A stretch of DNA of 64,000 bases, taken from Vanilla planifolia (taxonomy: Eukaryota; Streptophyta; Magnoliopsida; Asparagales; Orchidaceae). Shown here in pieces: positions 46,575 through 59,720 of this stretch (position 1 is the stretch's first letter; each line of letters starts with the position of its first letter). The notes beneath the pieces are model-generated. The model was not told the DNA's origin, did not search any database, and saw nothing but the letters and a program-made list of their open reading frames with translations. The position numbers and the translations under genes were made by a program. The stretch is taken from NCBI GenBank assembly GCA_023846275.1, contig JAIUJO010000229.1, positions 186,030 to 250,029 on the forward strand, in the 5' to 3' direction.

Positions 46575-46683
46575 AGCACCTACTTATCAATACATTCTCA
46601 AGTTCTAGATCTAACATATACATATCCAACAAATGCAACTTTATTTGGAAGGACAATCAAGATTAATTAAGTAGACTATTACA
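46572..46683 (-). repeat. G2 5' LTR, outer part (copy E, second half)
   Basis: Matches the outer end of LTR D (35980-36088): ACATATCCAAC-like, CAACTTTATTTGGAAGGACA and GATTAATTAAGTAG blocks correspond in order. It ends near CTATTACA. With 40178-41404 it forms one LTR cut by LINE I. Confidence 0.75.
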
Positions 46684-49600
46684 CTTATATTGCTTGATTA
46701 ATCACTCATTTCATATCTTTTGGTGGGTTATCATTGGTTGTATAAGGCAATCAGACGTTAAATGGCACATAGCTAATGACAATTGGTCTTTTAAAGCCAC
46801 TACCACCACTTTTTTCGTCTTATTTTCCTTTGCTCTTAAAGGCTGCCATCAATAATGATGCTTGTCCTTAATTGATGATCAGTAATTGAAAATGGGACTA
46901 ACACATGCTAGTGACAATGGTTGTGAATCCTTTCTTATCAATTATGAAAACCTTGTGACTAACTTATAATAATTTGCATGTTTGCTTTGTTAACAACTAC
47001 TATAAGACATAGAATGATGGTTATTCACCATGTAAGTGGTCTTTCGCATGTTCTCTTATATAAAAGGGCCAAAACATTCGCATGACTATGCAAGGTTGTC
47101 GATTTTCTAAGTTACTTTCTAACAAGCATTTCTAATGTATTTAAGTTGTTAAGCAAGCACAATGTTAAGTCTAATAGCTTTCCTTCTTCCCAAACAAGTA
47201 CAACATTAATGTTATGTTACACCCATCTTTACATTAATAAGCCTAATATCCAAAAATATTAAATTATTTTGTAAACATAGAGCATATAATAATATCTCAA
47301 TGATACAATCTAAAATTGGGTGGATCTGATAGAAAATATTAGAAATCTATATATTACCAAAACAATTTTATTAAAGGCCATACATAAGTCTTAAAGCTAT
47401 CATATTGAAATAAAAGCTTAAGTAATATTTATATACAACTTTTGTCATATTGATGCAACACAAAGGCCCTCACATACAAAACACTTTATAGATCTCTCAA
47501 AACAATATCCTCACTCACATAAGTTCCTATTCTATAATCTCTAGAAATTCTCAGTCCTATGAATATCTTTATCTTATTCAATAATATAAGTAATTAATAC
47601 GTATAATTTACTCAATAAGAAAATTATTAGTTACAAGCATATTACCTAGTATAAAAATGCAAAATATAGCATATAAATAGAGATGAAATAATAAATAAAA
47701 ATGTATGACATTTATAAAAGATATTAAAAATTTGAATTCTTACAAATAGATTCATATGCATTATGCCCATTTATATATATAGTCATTTCATAGTAATAAT
47801 ATCATTTAGTACTCATATCATCTCTTTTTCTCATTTTTTTAATTAATTTTCTTTATTTTTCAAATTTTTATATTTTTTATTTCTTTATTAAGGTAATGAA
47901 TTTTATGCCCAACCTATATCAATCCTTAATTCCATCACTTATCAAAGTACTTTGGTGAAAAATGGAGAGCTACTTTTTTTAATGAGTGATAGTGCTATCT
48001 CTAGTTTCCATTATTTTTATTCTAATATAAATTATATTCTAATATACTCTCTTCATAAGAACAAGTTTAAGTTTAACTACTATTAAAATTAAGTTATTAT
48101 TCTCTATTTAAGCATGTAAACCTATACACATACAAACTGGTAATTATTCCATATTAGACACTCAACCTTGTTGTCACCCCTCTTAGTATGGTGGTGGCAT
48201 GTCCTATAATGTAGGAATTGTAAAAATAAACAAATTTTATAACATATAAATCATAACTTAAATATCATTAAATAAAATTAAGAAGAACAATGTTTGTATG
48301 TAAATTAAATAATGAACAATATGGCATTTGTAACTCATTTAAAGTTACATGCAAAGTTATCAATTATTTAGTTTACTTATTTGTTGGCTTTAAGATGCCT
48401 CTTCCATGACTTTTTCTTTTCCTTTATCTCTCATTTTTATTTATATCTCAATAACCATTACAATTTATCAATACCCATCAATATTTCAATCACAAAGCTT
48501 TCATAATTCTCAAACCCTAAGTTTTATTTTGTTTCACAAATCCTCAAAAATATATATTTTTTATCAAAAGAAATTGCAAAAAAATCTCTAAAATATTTCT
48601 AAAATTTCATTTATATAATTTCTTCATGTATTGTTTTTTTGTCTTTATCATATATTGAGTTTAATGTATAGTACATTCATGTTAACATATAATAGATTTT
48701 CTCATTTCCATTATATCCTAGCACAATTAGATGAATGATTCCTCAACCATAGACACACCTCAAATATTCTTACAATATGGAGTATGTTTTCCTCAATGCA
48801 ACATACTTTAATGATTGAATGCACCATCCATAGCCCTCAAAGCCTTGCGCCATGATTTAACCAAATGTACATTAAAAAAATATGTACCATACATTTGTTT
48901 TTGGGAATTTGGGTGCCAAAGTTACTCACTACCATTTAACATCTATTTTTCTTAGAAAAGAGTATGTCTTTAGCTCTTTTCTTAGTATACCATTTGTGGT
49001 TCTTAATGTTTAGTTTGTTTAGGCTAAATGTGTCGATTCTACACTGTATAGGGATTGATGAAAACAAAACCATGCACCTTGTCCACTAATCATTTTTTGA
49101 AGATGTTGAAGCACAAAGAGTGGATGTTAAAAAATAGATAAGAAAGAGAAATCAATAAGTGAAGAAAAATTAAGGATTGATGGTGGCATTGCTTAAGATG
49201 TCTCAACTTTCAAATCATGGAGCTGAATGACTTAGTTTTCGATGGAGTGGTTTTCCCATCTATAGGTTATCATTTATAAGTTAGATTGTTAAATCTTTCA
49301 CTTATTTTTCTATAGTACACTGGATGACATATATCTAATTTTATGCATATTCCAAAATAACTAGTGATGGTCATAAGGTAAAACTTAAAAAACTTGCTAA
49401 GTAACAATAAAATTTTAAAGTCTAATTAATTGGATCAGTCTTAAGATTAACCTAAAATAAGTGTACTTTGAAACACACTTAGTATAAGACACAATCCATT
49501 TTTCATAGTGATTATATAATATGATGTTTACCATTGTATTAGTATGATATTCTTTCTAGCTCTATGACAAAATGAAATTTGCATAGAGAACATAGTAGTA

Positions 49601-50195
49601 AGACCTCATTTTCTCTTTGGTAGATAGGTATTTCCTAGTAAAACATGGTAATGCCTATGTTCGACTGTTTACAAGATTGAGTTTTATTTTGTATATTCAA
49701 TTAATTCATGCAACATGTAATATGAAGAGTTATGTCTTACTTGTACGAACCTTCCCTTAATAGAACCTTAAAATAACTTAAATAAAAATTATGTCAAAAA
49801 GGCATCATGCTAATATTATCTAGTATCATATATGTACGATAATCATTTGGCATGTAGTATAAGTTAAGTAACATAACTTTTTATAAATACGATGTCAACA
49901 TAGATGTATGAAGTAAATCATATATACCTTTCTATTTTAATTCTTTAGGAGAATAATTTTGTTTTAATATGATCCCACTATCATATTCATTTGAGGTATA
50001 AAAAAAAACAAGAGTGATGTAATTTGTGAAAAATTTGTTGTACATTAATAATCTACTTATTAGATTTGTATGATCCTTAATCAACTTATACACAAGTGTG
50101 TCATAAAAGTGTTGTACTTGTACAATCCCTATAATCATTTAGAATAAAGTTTTGAAAGTCAAGTCAGTTTTCATGTGTGTGTTAATTTCAAACAA
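46684..50195. other. AT-rich intergenic region
   Basis: No domain recognised. Between about 49680 and 50140 short words such as TTGTATGATCC, TTGTACAATCC and TTGTACGAACC recur, similar to the sub-repeats of the G2 LTR, so LTR debris is likely. Open frames at 48406-48591 and 49932-50138 show no motif. Confidence 0.45.
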
Positions 50196-51230
50196 GATCA
50201 TAATGGGGCGTTAAGATTTTAGGATAGGTTGCATATACCAAAATGCCAAAATCTTAGAGAGTTGTTATTAAAAGGGGTTCATAATTCAAGGTATTCTATT
50301 CACCCAAAGAGAATAAAATATATGGAGAATTAAAATAAAGTTATTGGTGGCAAGTGCATAAAAGGGATATATCAATTCAACGTTAGAAAATGTTTGGTGC
50401 TTGTAAGTAAAATGTGAGTTGCAAAAACTAGGAGTCTTGTTATAACATTTATCCATTCCTGAGCAAAAGTAAGAAGAGATTGCTATGAGTTTTATTTTAT
50501 GATTACCTAAATTATTAATAGGATGTGATCTTATATGAGTAATATTGTATAATTATCAAAGTGAACTCATTTTCTAACTCTGAAGATAACAAATTTAGCT
50601 AAAAGATTAGCAAAAGTTTACATGAGACAAATTATTAAGTTTCATGGTATGTTAAGGTAATTATTTTAGATGGAAATCCAAAGGTCATTTTAAAGTTTTG
50701 AAAAAGTGCTCATCTAGCATCTAGGACAAATTTAAAATTTAGTGCAATCTTTCATCCTTAAATTGATGGACCCTTTAAAATCTTATTAAAATTTTAAAGG
50801 ATTTGTTAAGACTATGTATATTAGATTTTGGTGATGATTAAAAAAGTCATTTGCCATTAATTAATTTTGTTTATAATAATAGTTATTAGACTAATATTGG
50901 AATTACATAAACAACTCCATATGGAAGAAAATGCCAATCACATTTATAGAGGAATGAGGGTGAAGAAAGAAATACAATAAGTCTTGAATTTTTTTAGAAA
51001 GCTATATATAAGGTAAAGAATATTCAAGATAGATTAAGAGCATCTCAAAATAGACAAAAGAAATACTTTGATTCAAAGTATTGGTTAATAAAATTTTAAC
51101 AAGGTGCTTATGAAAACATAATAGTCGCCATGGAAGATAGTTATTAAAATGATAAACACGGGCTGCATATCTTAATTAAGGTTAGCTTCAACGAGGAACT
51201 TACTCGGGAGAGAAAGGATAATGTTAATCA
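50196..51230 (+). pseudogene. Ty3/gypsy integrase fragment, plus strand (G3)
   Basis: Plus-strand translation with stops reads DHNGALRF, stop, DRLHIPKCQNLRELL and KGVHNSRYSIHP, the N-terminal HHCC region of a Ty3 integrase; the paired cysteine site is reduced to KCLVLVSK. The core follows with KITNLAKRLAKVYMRQIIKF near 50590, a decayed first DDE aspartate (ILDGNP, D at 50670) and FHP then IDGPFK near 50750. A basic segment NRQKKYFD-like occurs near 51055. The fragment has no RT before it and ends before LINE II begins, so it is truncated on both sides. Its orientation is opposite to G1 and G2. Confidence 0.82.
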
Positions 51231-51539
51231 TCATTAATGGGAGGTCCATCCAATAAATTTTTAATGAGACCAAGCCATTTGGATGTTAAGATGTTGACAC
51301 CAAAGGATACCTCTCTTGTAATTAATGACAAAATCTTTCCATTAAAGGAGCCTTGAGAAAGACATATTCACTACCACTAGTTCAAACTTATGGGCATAAT
51401 GTATGGTGGTCCTCTATCATTTCAATGGATATCTAGAATAGTACATTATAGGTTAGGCCATTTGAAAGGATTTTGTCTTGAATATGATAGCTAGGTGGTT
51501 TTGTATACATTTTTATTTGATTGATGATAGAGACTATGT

Positions 51540-51923
51540 GTGTTTCCAGGGACCATGGAAAGTTACTAGACTTGCATTTGGGTTGGGCATGTGGCACTTG
51601 AATTTAAACCTTATACTTCAATTATTTTGTGTGCTTTAGTTTGGATTCATCTTTTGTTGCCCCAAGTTGTACATTTGGATATCAAGAATATATTATACAT
51701 TTTAAAAGATGCAGGGGATCCTATACAGATTAACAACTAGATGAGAGACATGCAATGATTATCCTTTGCTACGGTGTGTGTTAAGATGGTCCTTTCCAAA
51801 TTACTCAGAGTGGAAATGTAGAGTAAAAGACCACTGGTTCTATCCTTTCAATGGTTTGAGTATGATGGATTACCCAAACTATGCTTCATGTGTGGTAATA
51901 TAGTTCATACTTTTGGAGCATGT
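51540..51923 (+). pseudogene. LINE II ORF1 relic: DUF4283-like and CCHC knuckle
   Basis: Fragments read CFQGPWKVTRLAFGL and ALVWIHLLLPQV (51538-51670), then FATVCVKMVLSKLLRVEM (51769-51822). They lead to YDGLPKLCFMCGNIVHTFGA and a final Cys, a complete CCHC zinc knuckle with Cys at 51882 and 51891, His at 51906 and Cys at 51921. This is the usual plant L1 ORF1 order. The upstream start is lost. Confidence 0.82.
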
Positions 51924-54369
51924 ATACCAAATGAGTCAATACCCACTGTTGTGGTAGGTGAGAGCTCTTCTCCTTCAAATATAAGACTAAAATGGGCTAA
52001 GAATAGGGAAACTATTCCAATGAAGATAGGTCTATAGGATCATGATTAGAAGTCACAATGTCTAAGTTCTTGGATGTAATTCAACTAAGGAAAACAAGGT
52101 TGGTGGCAGCATCACAATAGTCACAAATTGTAGCAAGAAATGATATAAGTAGGTAGGTGGTTTGGAAACCATATAAAGATGAGAATATGATGCAATTATT
52201 GAAAAGGTGAAGTCTCTACACTAGGAAAGGATGGCACTATGGAGGAATAATCAAAGTGAAATGGGTAACAAAGAAAAATGTCAAAGAGACATCTGTCTTG
52301 TTTCTATCAAAAAATTGTTGTACATCAAGTAATAGGAAAGTGGAGAAAGGCCATGCTTGTTTTGAACATACTCAACTACAAAGTTTGGAGAAATAAGTGG
52401 AACTCTCACACATTTCAAGTTCATCTATTGAAGTGGTCAAGCAAAGAGTCTAAGAGAAAGGAAAAACATGATAGAGTAAGTTTCCTTACAAAAATGAATA
52501 GAGGGGGAACCCTTCCATAATTTGGAAAATGAAAAGACAAAAAATAGTCGTAAGGCAGGTGAACACTAGATTTTGTAGGGCATTTTGTAAAGGCATCACA
52601 TCCCTAAGAAATTTAGAAGATGACCCAATAGGTTTGCTGTTGTGTGGAACACTTGAAAAGCAACTTTGGCATTGCTCATGGCTGTAACTTCATGTGGAAA
52701 AAGGTGTATTGTGGATGAAGTTAGTATGGACAAAGAAGTTTTTTGTTTTGCTTCATGAATATTGGTTGTAGGGAGCTTATAGGTCTCAGAATTTGGATAC
52801 ATTTGAGAACTTGTTTGGGACATATTATGCTAGTGGTCGATTAAGCTAGGCTCGAGCATGGTTATAGTTGTGATGAGGTGGGGTACATGATTGTTTGTGC
52901 AATGGATATGGTTAAAATTAGTTTTTTAAATTCCTACTTTGTCAGTAGTGGGCACCCGTCCCAAACACACAATAGAGAGCAAGAGAAATTCTTATGTCAC
53001 TTTGTTGATGCTTTATTTAGAATTTATATTCTACTATGGATTTTTAGCAAAATTTCTAACATGCCCTAAGAGTCTCAAAATTCTAAATATTGGGAACAAC
53101 ACTTTGGATGAAAGGAAGTTATATGTATTAGTCAACTACAACTTGATTGAATATGAAGCTACAATCTATAGGCTTGGAGAAGAAGCCTAATATGGAGAAC
53201 ATGTATGAATTTTGCCAAAATGTTCATAAGTGATATGGATGCATATTTGTGGTTGGGTCATTGGTCAAAGCATGATGAAGTTTCCACTAGGAAAATGCCA
53301 CTTTACATGTGCAGCTACTGTAGGGTGTGTAGATCAAGTCATGTATGTTTATGTGTACTCAACTTTTGTTGCTGAGAGCTTTAGTTTAGGATTATATGGA
53401 TCAATCACTCAGGACAACAATATGGGAGAACAACAAAAAAGTTTACACAGGTATTAAGGGCTACATATCAAGCAGTAGTTAGAACTAGAGAAGAGGTGAG
53501 CACAACTTATTTCTTATATGTAGAATAAGTTTGCAAAAGGTAACTTGATGGCCATATATCATGACTGTTGGAAGGTTGATAATGCTTAATTGCAATATTT
53601 ATACTCCACTTATGCAAGGTGGGAAGAAAATTGTTCTTTTAATTGTTGCAACATGGTATGGGAATTTAACTTTTATTTTAGGATTGGATTTGGAATGCTT
53701 GGTAATAAGTTACTAGAATAATGATAGCCATGAATATATAAGAATTATTCCCACACATTCTTAGTTAAAAAGTTATGAGTTTATTAAAGAGAAAGGGAAT
53801 ATAGGTCACTCTAACGAGCCTTGTAGGTGAAACATAAATGTAAAGTAGTTTTGTAAGATCCATTTTTGGAGTGTGGGTGTGTGTGTGGCTATTGCAATGA
53901 ATGGGCTGCAATGCATTACTTCATCATTATGTTTGTGGTATAAGTTATAGGTTATTTTTGTTTGATAGATGTAGCATTTTTAATTGGTTTAATTACTTGG
54001 TGACTATAAACTTTAAGAACATTGCTTGGGAAGTCTTATTATTTCCAAATTGTGTGAGTATTCTCGTGAATTGCCTAAGTTATATGTATGGTGGAATTGT
54101 TGCACCTATAAAATTTAGATTTGTAATGGATCAGATGTGTAGAAAGATCTCCATTATTCCTTGGGGTAATGTAGTTTTAGTAATAAATCATGAGTTCTTT
54201 TGTGCTTTGGAACATAAGTTTGATTATAGTATTATTTGATTTAGTGAGGGAGGATAGGATATTTGTAGTGGCATTATGGGAAACTCACGTGGCAACCTTT
54301 AATCATTAAGAGGTAAATATGTCTTTTGACAAAAACTTGAACTAATTTGTGCAACCTTCAATAGGGCTA

Positions 54370-54864
54370 TCTTGGGGCATTGTAATAGTATTAAGCAATT
54401 GAGTTGAGCATGAGGTGTTGGACTACACCTCAGAGGTAGTTACCATTCAGGTGAGATCTTACAATAATAAGATTTGGGAGTGTTGTGCTGTGTATACATG
54501 AGAAGACTATGTAAACTACTGAGCAACCTGAGATGAAATTAGAGATTCTATAATGCTTTGTGGACTACTACTTGTTGTAGGGGACTTCAATGCCTTGCTT
54601 GTAAAGGAAGAGATAAAATGGGTAAATTTTACAAATGGGCAAGCTCAGTATACTAGAGCTTTATTCATGATTTAGATTTTTTTGGCTTGGCATTTTTTTT
54701 AGGAATTAGTTTACTTGGGGTAATAATATGGAGGGGAACTCCCTTATATATGAAATATTGGACAAAGCTTTCATGAATATTGATGACATGCAAGCCTTGC
54801 AAAGTGTTATTATGACTCATCTTCCACATGTTGCCATTAACCACACTAACCATGATTTATAAAG
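54370..54864 (+). pseudogene. LINE II endonuclease relic
   Basis: GIVIVLSN and EVVTIQVRSYNNKIWECCAVYT (two frames joined by stops) lead to VVGDFNALL with GDFN at 54580-54591. FTWGNNMEGNSLIYEILDKAF (54709 onward) and THLPHVAINHTNHD follow, where the catalytic SDH has become INH. The order matches the APE-type LINE endonuclease that nicks the target. The N-terminal SWNVRG motif was not found. Confidence 0.8.
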
Positions 54865-55639
54865 TTCAAAAAATTATCATTGAGCAAAAGTAATAGAAGA
54901 ACATTCTTTTCAAACATCTGGTTATCCTTTCCACAATCAACTATTTTGGTATATGTAGCTTAGAAAAGAATAACTAGAGGAAACTATATGGATGCTCTTT
55001 CCACTAAATTTAGTAGAGCTTTATTAGCTTTAAAGAAATAAAGTGCAACTCAACTTGGTAATATATCTAGTAAACCTTGCCAGTTGGAACAAAAAGTCTA
55101 TGTTTAGCATAAGGAATCTACAAATGGCTTAAATGAGCTATAACATGATCTTTTGGCATAACATATTGCTCCTTATCATAATGTTGTGGCTTTAGAAGAA
55201 GCATGGTGATGGAAATGTTGGATGATCCAATGGGCCACCCTTAGGGATTGGAACACAAATGTTTTTTAGGCAATGGCTACTTCTATGTTTAAAATTAATT
55301 ATATCCACCAACTTAGAAATGATAATCAGGAATTGATCACTCCTCCAACTAAGACTAAAGATAAATTCATGTAGTTTTTAAACAAGTGGTGTAGTCATGT
55401 GCAATATAAGCTTCCTATTTCTTTCTTGCCTTTTAAAAGTACTAATAATGAACAAGAAGTCACACTTGTGTCACAACTTAGTGATGATGAGAAACAAATT
55501 GTGGCGATATACATCAAAAATAAAAAATCACATGCGTTGATGACATGCCTACAGTTTGTGAATGGTTTTTGGAAAGTCACACAGGTGTACAATGTTATAA
55601 TAGTGAAACAAATCTTTAAAGAGAGCTTTGCATGCTAAT

Positions 55640-56780
55640 ATTTAGAAGAAATGATGGTCATTGTCCTTCTTAAAGTTGAAGGAGCATCTAAACTTAAGCA
55701 ATTCAGGCTTATTACCCTCTATCACATTGTTTAAAAAGTATTGACCAACATTTTAGTTACTACTCTAAAGCAAGTTCATTTATATATTATTACAGAGGAA
55801 CAAGTTGGTTTTATGCCAGGACATGCTACATATGATAAAATCTTTTTAACATAGGAAGTTGCTACCCATTTGTACCTTTCTACTTCAAAAGAACATTTGA
55901 AGGCATTAAAGCTAGCTGTGAACCAGGTTTATGATAATAAAAATTAGAAATTTGTGCTATACATGCTAAAATTTTTGTGGTTCATTACTTTATGGTATGA
56001 TTGGATTGAGACATGTATCAAAGCATGAAGACTTTAGATCTTCATTAATAGCATCCATTTACAATGAATCAAATCAACCAAGGATCTTAGGTATTGCTAT
56101 CTACTCTCATCTAACCTATTTACTATTATGCTTAAGAATCTCTCATGACTTATTAAGTACCTCTTTGATAATGCCGCCTTAAACGGGATCAAGATTGGCC
56201 CTTCGTCCTCCATGCTTACACAAATTCTATATGTTGATGACATCAAGATATATGCACCTACAACCTTTGCCACTGGATGCCCATCTGGGATATTAGCGAG
56301 TAGTATGGTCATTGCTCAAGCCAGGTACTAAATCTTAACAAATCTGAAGTATTATTTAATGAGGGGATGGAATGCAAGTCAAGGAAGAAAATTTTAGGAA
56401 AATTGCATATGCTTCAAGTTGTTTTATTGATATATCTAAGCATACTAATTGCATCAACTAAACTATAGAAAAAAATTCATGTTTATTAGTAAGTTGAAAA
56501 CTATGTGCCAAGATGGATGATTAGGTCATTGTGGATAGCAAGTTGTTTGTCAAGATCAACTCTATGGTAGCTATTATTCCTATGTACTATTTAGCCCAAT
56601 CTTTAATCTGAAGTGGTACTTTTATGGAGTTGGGGAAATTGTTATACATTAACTGTAGAGTAGTTTAAATGTTAGCGACATAATACATTGTGCCTGTTAG
56701 GAAATGGTAACTCTTCCTAAGGAATATGGGGGACTCAAAGTTCATAGTTTGTCGACAAATAATAAGCATTGATTGCAAAA
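55640..56780 (+). pseudogene. LINE II reverse transcriptase relic
   Basis: The translation keeps KLKQFRLITLYHIV, stop, KVLTNILVTTLKQ (55690-55775) and ITEEQVGFMPGHATYDKIFL (55790-55850), followed by a poorly kept motif A. ILYVDDIKIYAP has YVDD at 56230-56241. LNLNKSEVLFNEGME is near 56328-56370, and LPKEYGGLKVHSLSTNNKH near 56710-56770. The order matches a plant L1 RT. A 61-codon open frame at 55997-56182 falls inside it. Stops are present throughout. Confidence 0.85.
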
Positions 56781-57554
56781 CACTGTAGGGGTGTGATGTA
56801 TTAAGAAGATTTCTTATTGGTTTACTCCTTTAGGTCCAAGTACTTTATGACAAATAATACTATCAATATGACATGTGGTTCTTTCGATATATGTAAGTTA
56901 CTAAATACTACGAGCACTTTGATAATAAATAATTTGGTTAGATGGATTGTTGTGGTTAATTCTATTTCATTATCTTTAAGCAATTGGCTTGACATCCTTC
57001 CTGTTACCTAATAGCCATCCAATATTAACTTGGAAGTAGGCCATTCAACACATGCAGTAGATCTAATTATTGAGCGTGGTGAGTGGGATCATAATCAAAT
57101 ACAAAACTTATTTCCACCTAATTTGGTAGCTCAGTTTGTACATTTCCCATAAGCTAAATTGAATGAAGTGATTGGCTAGGCATCAAATTTAATGAGGATA
57201 TGATGCTAGATTCAAAGATTATCTATAGTAGTGTGTATACATGCTAGAATTCTACTAGAAAGGGGCTTGTGTTGGCATGGAAAGTGGAAGTGTAGCATAG
57301 GATTTAACATATTATTGTAGAAATTACTAGTAAATCTACTTCTCCCTCATTCATGTCTTCATTCATGAGGGATTGATATCCTAGAGCTTTTTTTGTGGGG
57401 CTCTAATGTGACTAAAGATGTGAGAAATTGTTTGTGAGAATGTCATAGTGTAAAAGAATTATTGTCCTACATCTTCACCATTGAGAATTTTATGTCTGGC
57501 GATGTGAACTATAGTGAACTTACTTCATTAACTAAGCTTCTTAGCTAGATATCT

Positions 57555-58035
57555 ATGAATATGAAGATGGTTACTACATCTCATATAGTCAATTTTGCTA
57601 CTTTCATGTTATTTAATCTATGGACAAAAAGAAATCTACAAGTAAATGTAGAAAATGCTCTCCATTTAGTTGCATGCCAAAGAAGTATTTTATTTGTTGT
57701 TACAACTTTTTTCAACCCTCTTATCCCATCTAGTCAGAGCTCTAGTGGCTTTGATGACCTACATGTTACCTCTTATTTGACTCCTCTAATGAGGCTAGTT
57801 AAACTCAATTAAAACGTAGCTGTGTTAGATGATTAGAATACTAGAAGTGGTATTGTTATTTGAAATGGCATAGGAAGACCTATTACTATTGTAGGTAAAA
57901 CTTTGGTTTTAAGTTTAGATTTGGCCTCAGAGACTATTGCCATTATTGTAGCAATGGAACATCTCGAAATGCTACTTCCAAATGTCAAGGGAGTGGTGAA
58001 TGAGTTAGACTCTACTATAACAATTGTTGTAGTGA
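57555..58035 (+). pseudogene. LINE II C-terminal linker and RNase H relic
   Basis: The 85-codon open frame at 57555-57812 contains TFMLFNLWTKRNLQVNVENA, which resembles the ICWxIWKARN linker before RNase H in plant LINEs. Then NTRSGIVI, stop, NGIGRPITIVGKTL and SLDLASETIAIIVAMEHLEM follow, with VVNELDSTITIVVV (57865-58035). These match the RVT_3-type RNase H pattern, with the acidic Glu in ASET and Asp in ELDS retained. The first catalytic aspartate is uncertain. Confidence 0.75.
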
Positions 58036-58230
58036 ACTAGTTTCTTTTATCAACGATCAATAGAGGTACCAATCATAATGACATTGCATATTTTTAAGGT
58101 ATGTAGTCCTTAAAGCTGTCCCTTATAATGCACCTAGGAAATTGAGCTATAGACTAGATGGCACTTCATACACTTTTGCATGAGTTTGTTTGCAATTACG
58201 GAATGCCCCTTCTTAAGTTGCTTCAACTTT

Positions 58231-59329
58231 TTCTTTTTACTTATTTTATGTATGAGCATCTTTAAGGGGAGTATGATGTAGGCTTCAAGAATTTCTATTT
58301 CAAGGAACCCAAAGACTTTTACTCCTCATAAGGTACTGATAGAGTTCAAAGAGCAATATCCACCATTGCTTGGTCGACATTGTTTATGGTTGAGACTAGA
58401 ATGGTATGCGATCACCTTCAAGCACCGAACCTTTATTCTAAATTAATCAAAAAATCATTGGAAAATGTTTTTTCAATGGATAATATTCCATAATTCCAAG
58501 AATTTTACCTCTAACTATTAGATATGAATGTCCATGATTATTTATCTTAATCATTACTTTACTCCTAAAGGTCAATGAAATGAGATCAAAATTCTATGAT
58601 GTTATCTCATGCGAATGTATCCAGAGGGTGAGTTTACTTTGAGCACTCCAATTTTATCAAAGTAATGATGTCAAGGGCATGACCTAGCTAGCAAAGGCCA
58701 AATTGCATCATTAACTAAAGGATCTCGGCATGTAGTGGAGCAAAAAGATGGCTACTGGCACAAAACTTGACCTTCAACGGATCCTCACTAAGAGATTGAG
58801 ATTGTGTTCATTCCAATTACTAGACTCATAGAGTTTATTATTATTTTTACTTGTTGTAATTACCTCACTATGTTAGGGTTGCATAATTAGTGCACCTATT
58901 GCCTTTTCTGGATGTGGTAGAATTCTCTTAGGCTCTCTCTCCAGAATAAAACACTAATGCTTCATCAATAGTTACCACAATGGTAGGCTCTATTCTTGCC
59001 ATCAAAATTTGATAAAACAAAAGTTAAAATGATGCATCACCAGAACAAAGGCCATCTGATTTGATAAGTTATCATGAGTCATTAACGCTCTAGAAAAAAG
59101 CCTACATTGGCCATTTTCCTAAAAAATGAATCCCTTCTAAAGTTAGTGGTAGGTGCATGTATTACTTTAGAATTATTACAGTTAATCAAGTTGCATGTAA
59201 CATCAAATAAACTATAACTAATTTAATGAGCCATTAATAGAAGGATCAACCATGTAGCAATACACATTTTTCATGTTTGGCGATGCTCCACCAAGCAAGT
59301 GCAAGTGCTCCTAAGTTGGGATGCCATCT
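58231..59329. other. Intergenic stretch, no gene recognised
   Basis: Short protein-like fragments occur (for example 58260-58440 on the plus strand) but match no family I know. They could be 3' debris of LINE II or another element. Confidence 0.4.
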
Positions 59330-59720
59330 CTCAAGTCCCAAAACATTGCCTCTCAACAATGGCTTTCTTCAATGACAATTGTCCTTGGTGGGGAATGAAG
59401 ATCAAAATTAGTCATTTCAAAAACTATGCTAACTGGGCAGTAGGGATGACCGCATGTTCATTAGCATTGTAGAACACCAAGAGTTCTAGCAAAGTAGAAT
59501 TGTAGCATCAAATAAAATAATTGAATGGAACTTAGGAATTCGATTGAAAAAGCAAGCAATATGTTATCTTGTTCAACAAGGTTCAATTATTTGACAAAGC
59601 CCTACACATTGTGACTGATCACACCAAGGGGTAGCCAAGTTATAAGAAGCAACAACACATAAACCCCTCTCTTGCTCTAAAGTAATCTCAAGACAATCTA
59701 ATCCCATTAATCTTAAAGCT
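59330..59720 (+). pseudogene. Possible copia gag relic
   Basis: The plus strand reads MAFFNDNCPWWGMKIKIS and NYANWAVGMTACSLAL, then WNLGIRLKKQAICYLVQQGS in another frame. These recall the tryptophan-containing N-terminal gag of plant copia elements. The match is weak and short, and no other copia domain is near. Confidence 0.3.

Larger units (their letters stand above)
34818..46683 (-). mobile_element. Ty3/gypsy chromovirus G2 (Tekay/Del-like), split by LINE I
   Basis: Minus-strand element with 5' LTR on the right (40178-41404 plus 46572-46683) and 3' LTR on the left (34818-36088). The roughly 4.1-kb interior encodes decayed gag, protease, RT, RNase H, integrase and the chromodomain-side tail in canonical Ty3 order. 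Its right LTR is interrupted by a 5.1-kb LINE; with that removed the element would be about 6.8 kb. The two LTR halves align across the LINE gap with the other LTR, which gives the insertion order. All coding regions contain stops. The chromovirus assignment rests on pol sequence pattern; Tekay/Del is my best guess. No target duplication was found. Confidence 0.87.
51400..58230 (+). mobile_element. LINE II: long decayed L1-type element with RNase H
   Basis: In order on the plus strand: DUF4283-like and CCHC part of ORF1 (51540-51923), endonuclease (54370-54864), reverse transcriptase (55640-56780), a C-terminal linker and RNase H (57840-58030). Stops and frame changes are frequent throughout, so it is much older than LINE I. 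It differs by having RNase H and by sequence. The borders are approximate. The part at 51930-54360 should hold the ORF1 C-terminus and the start of the endonuclease but no motif was recognised there. Confidence 0.85.

Noticed and set aside
46420-46656. Open frames with long Tyr-Ile runs on both strands
   Set aside because: Produced by the (TA)n array at the LINE I end.
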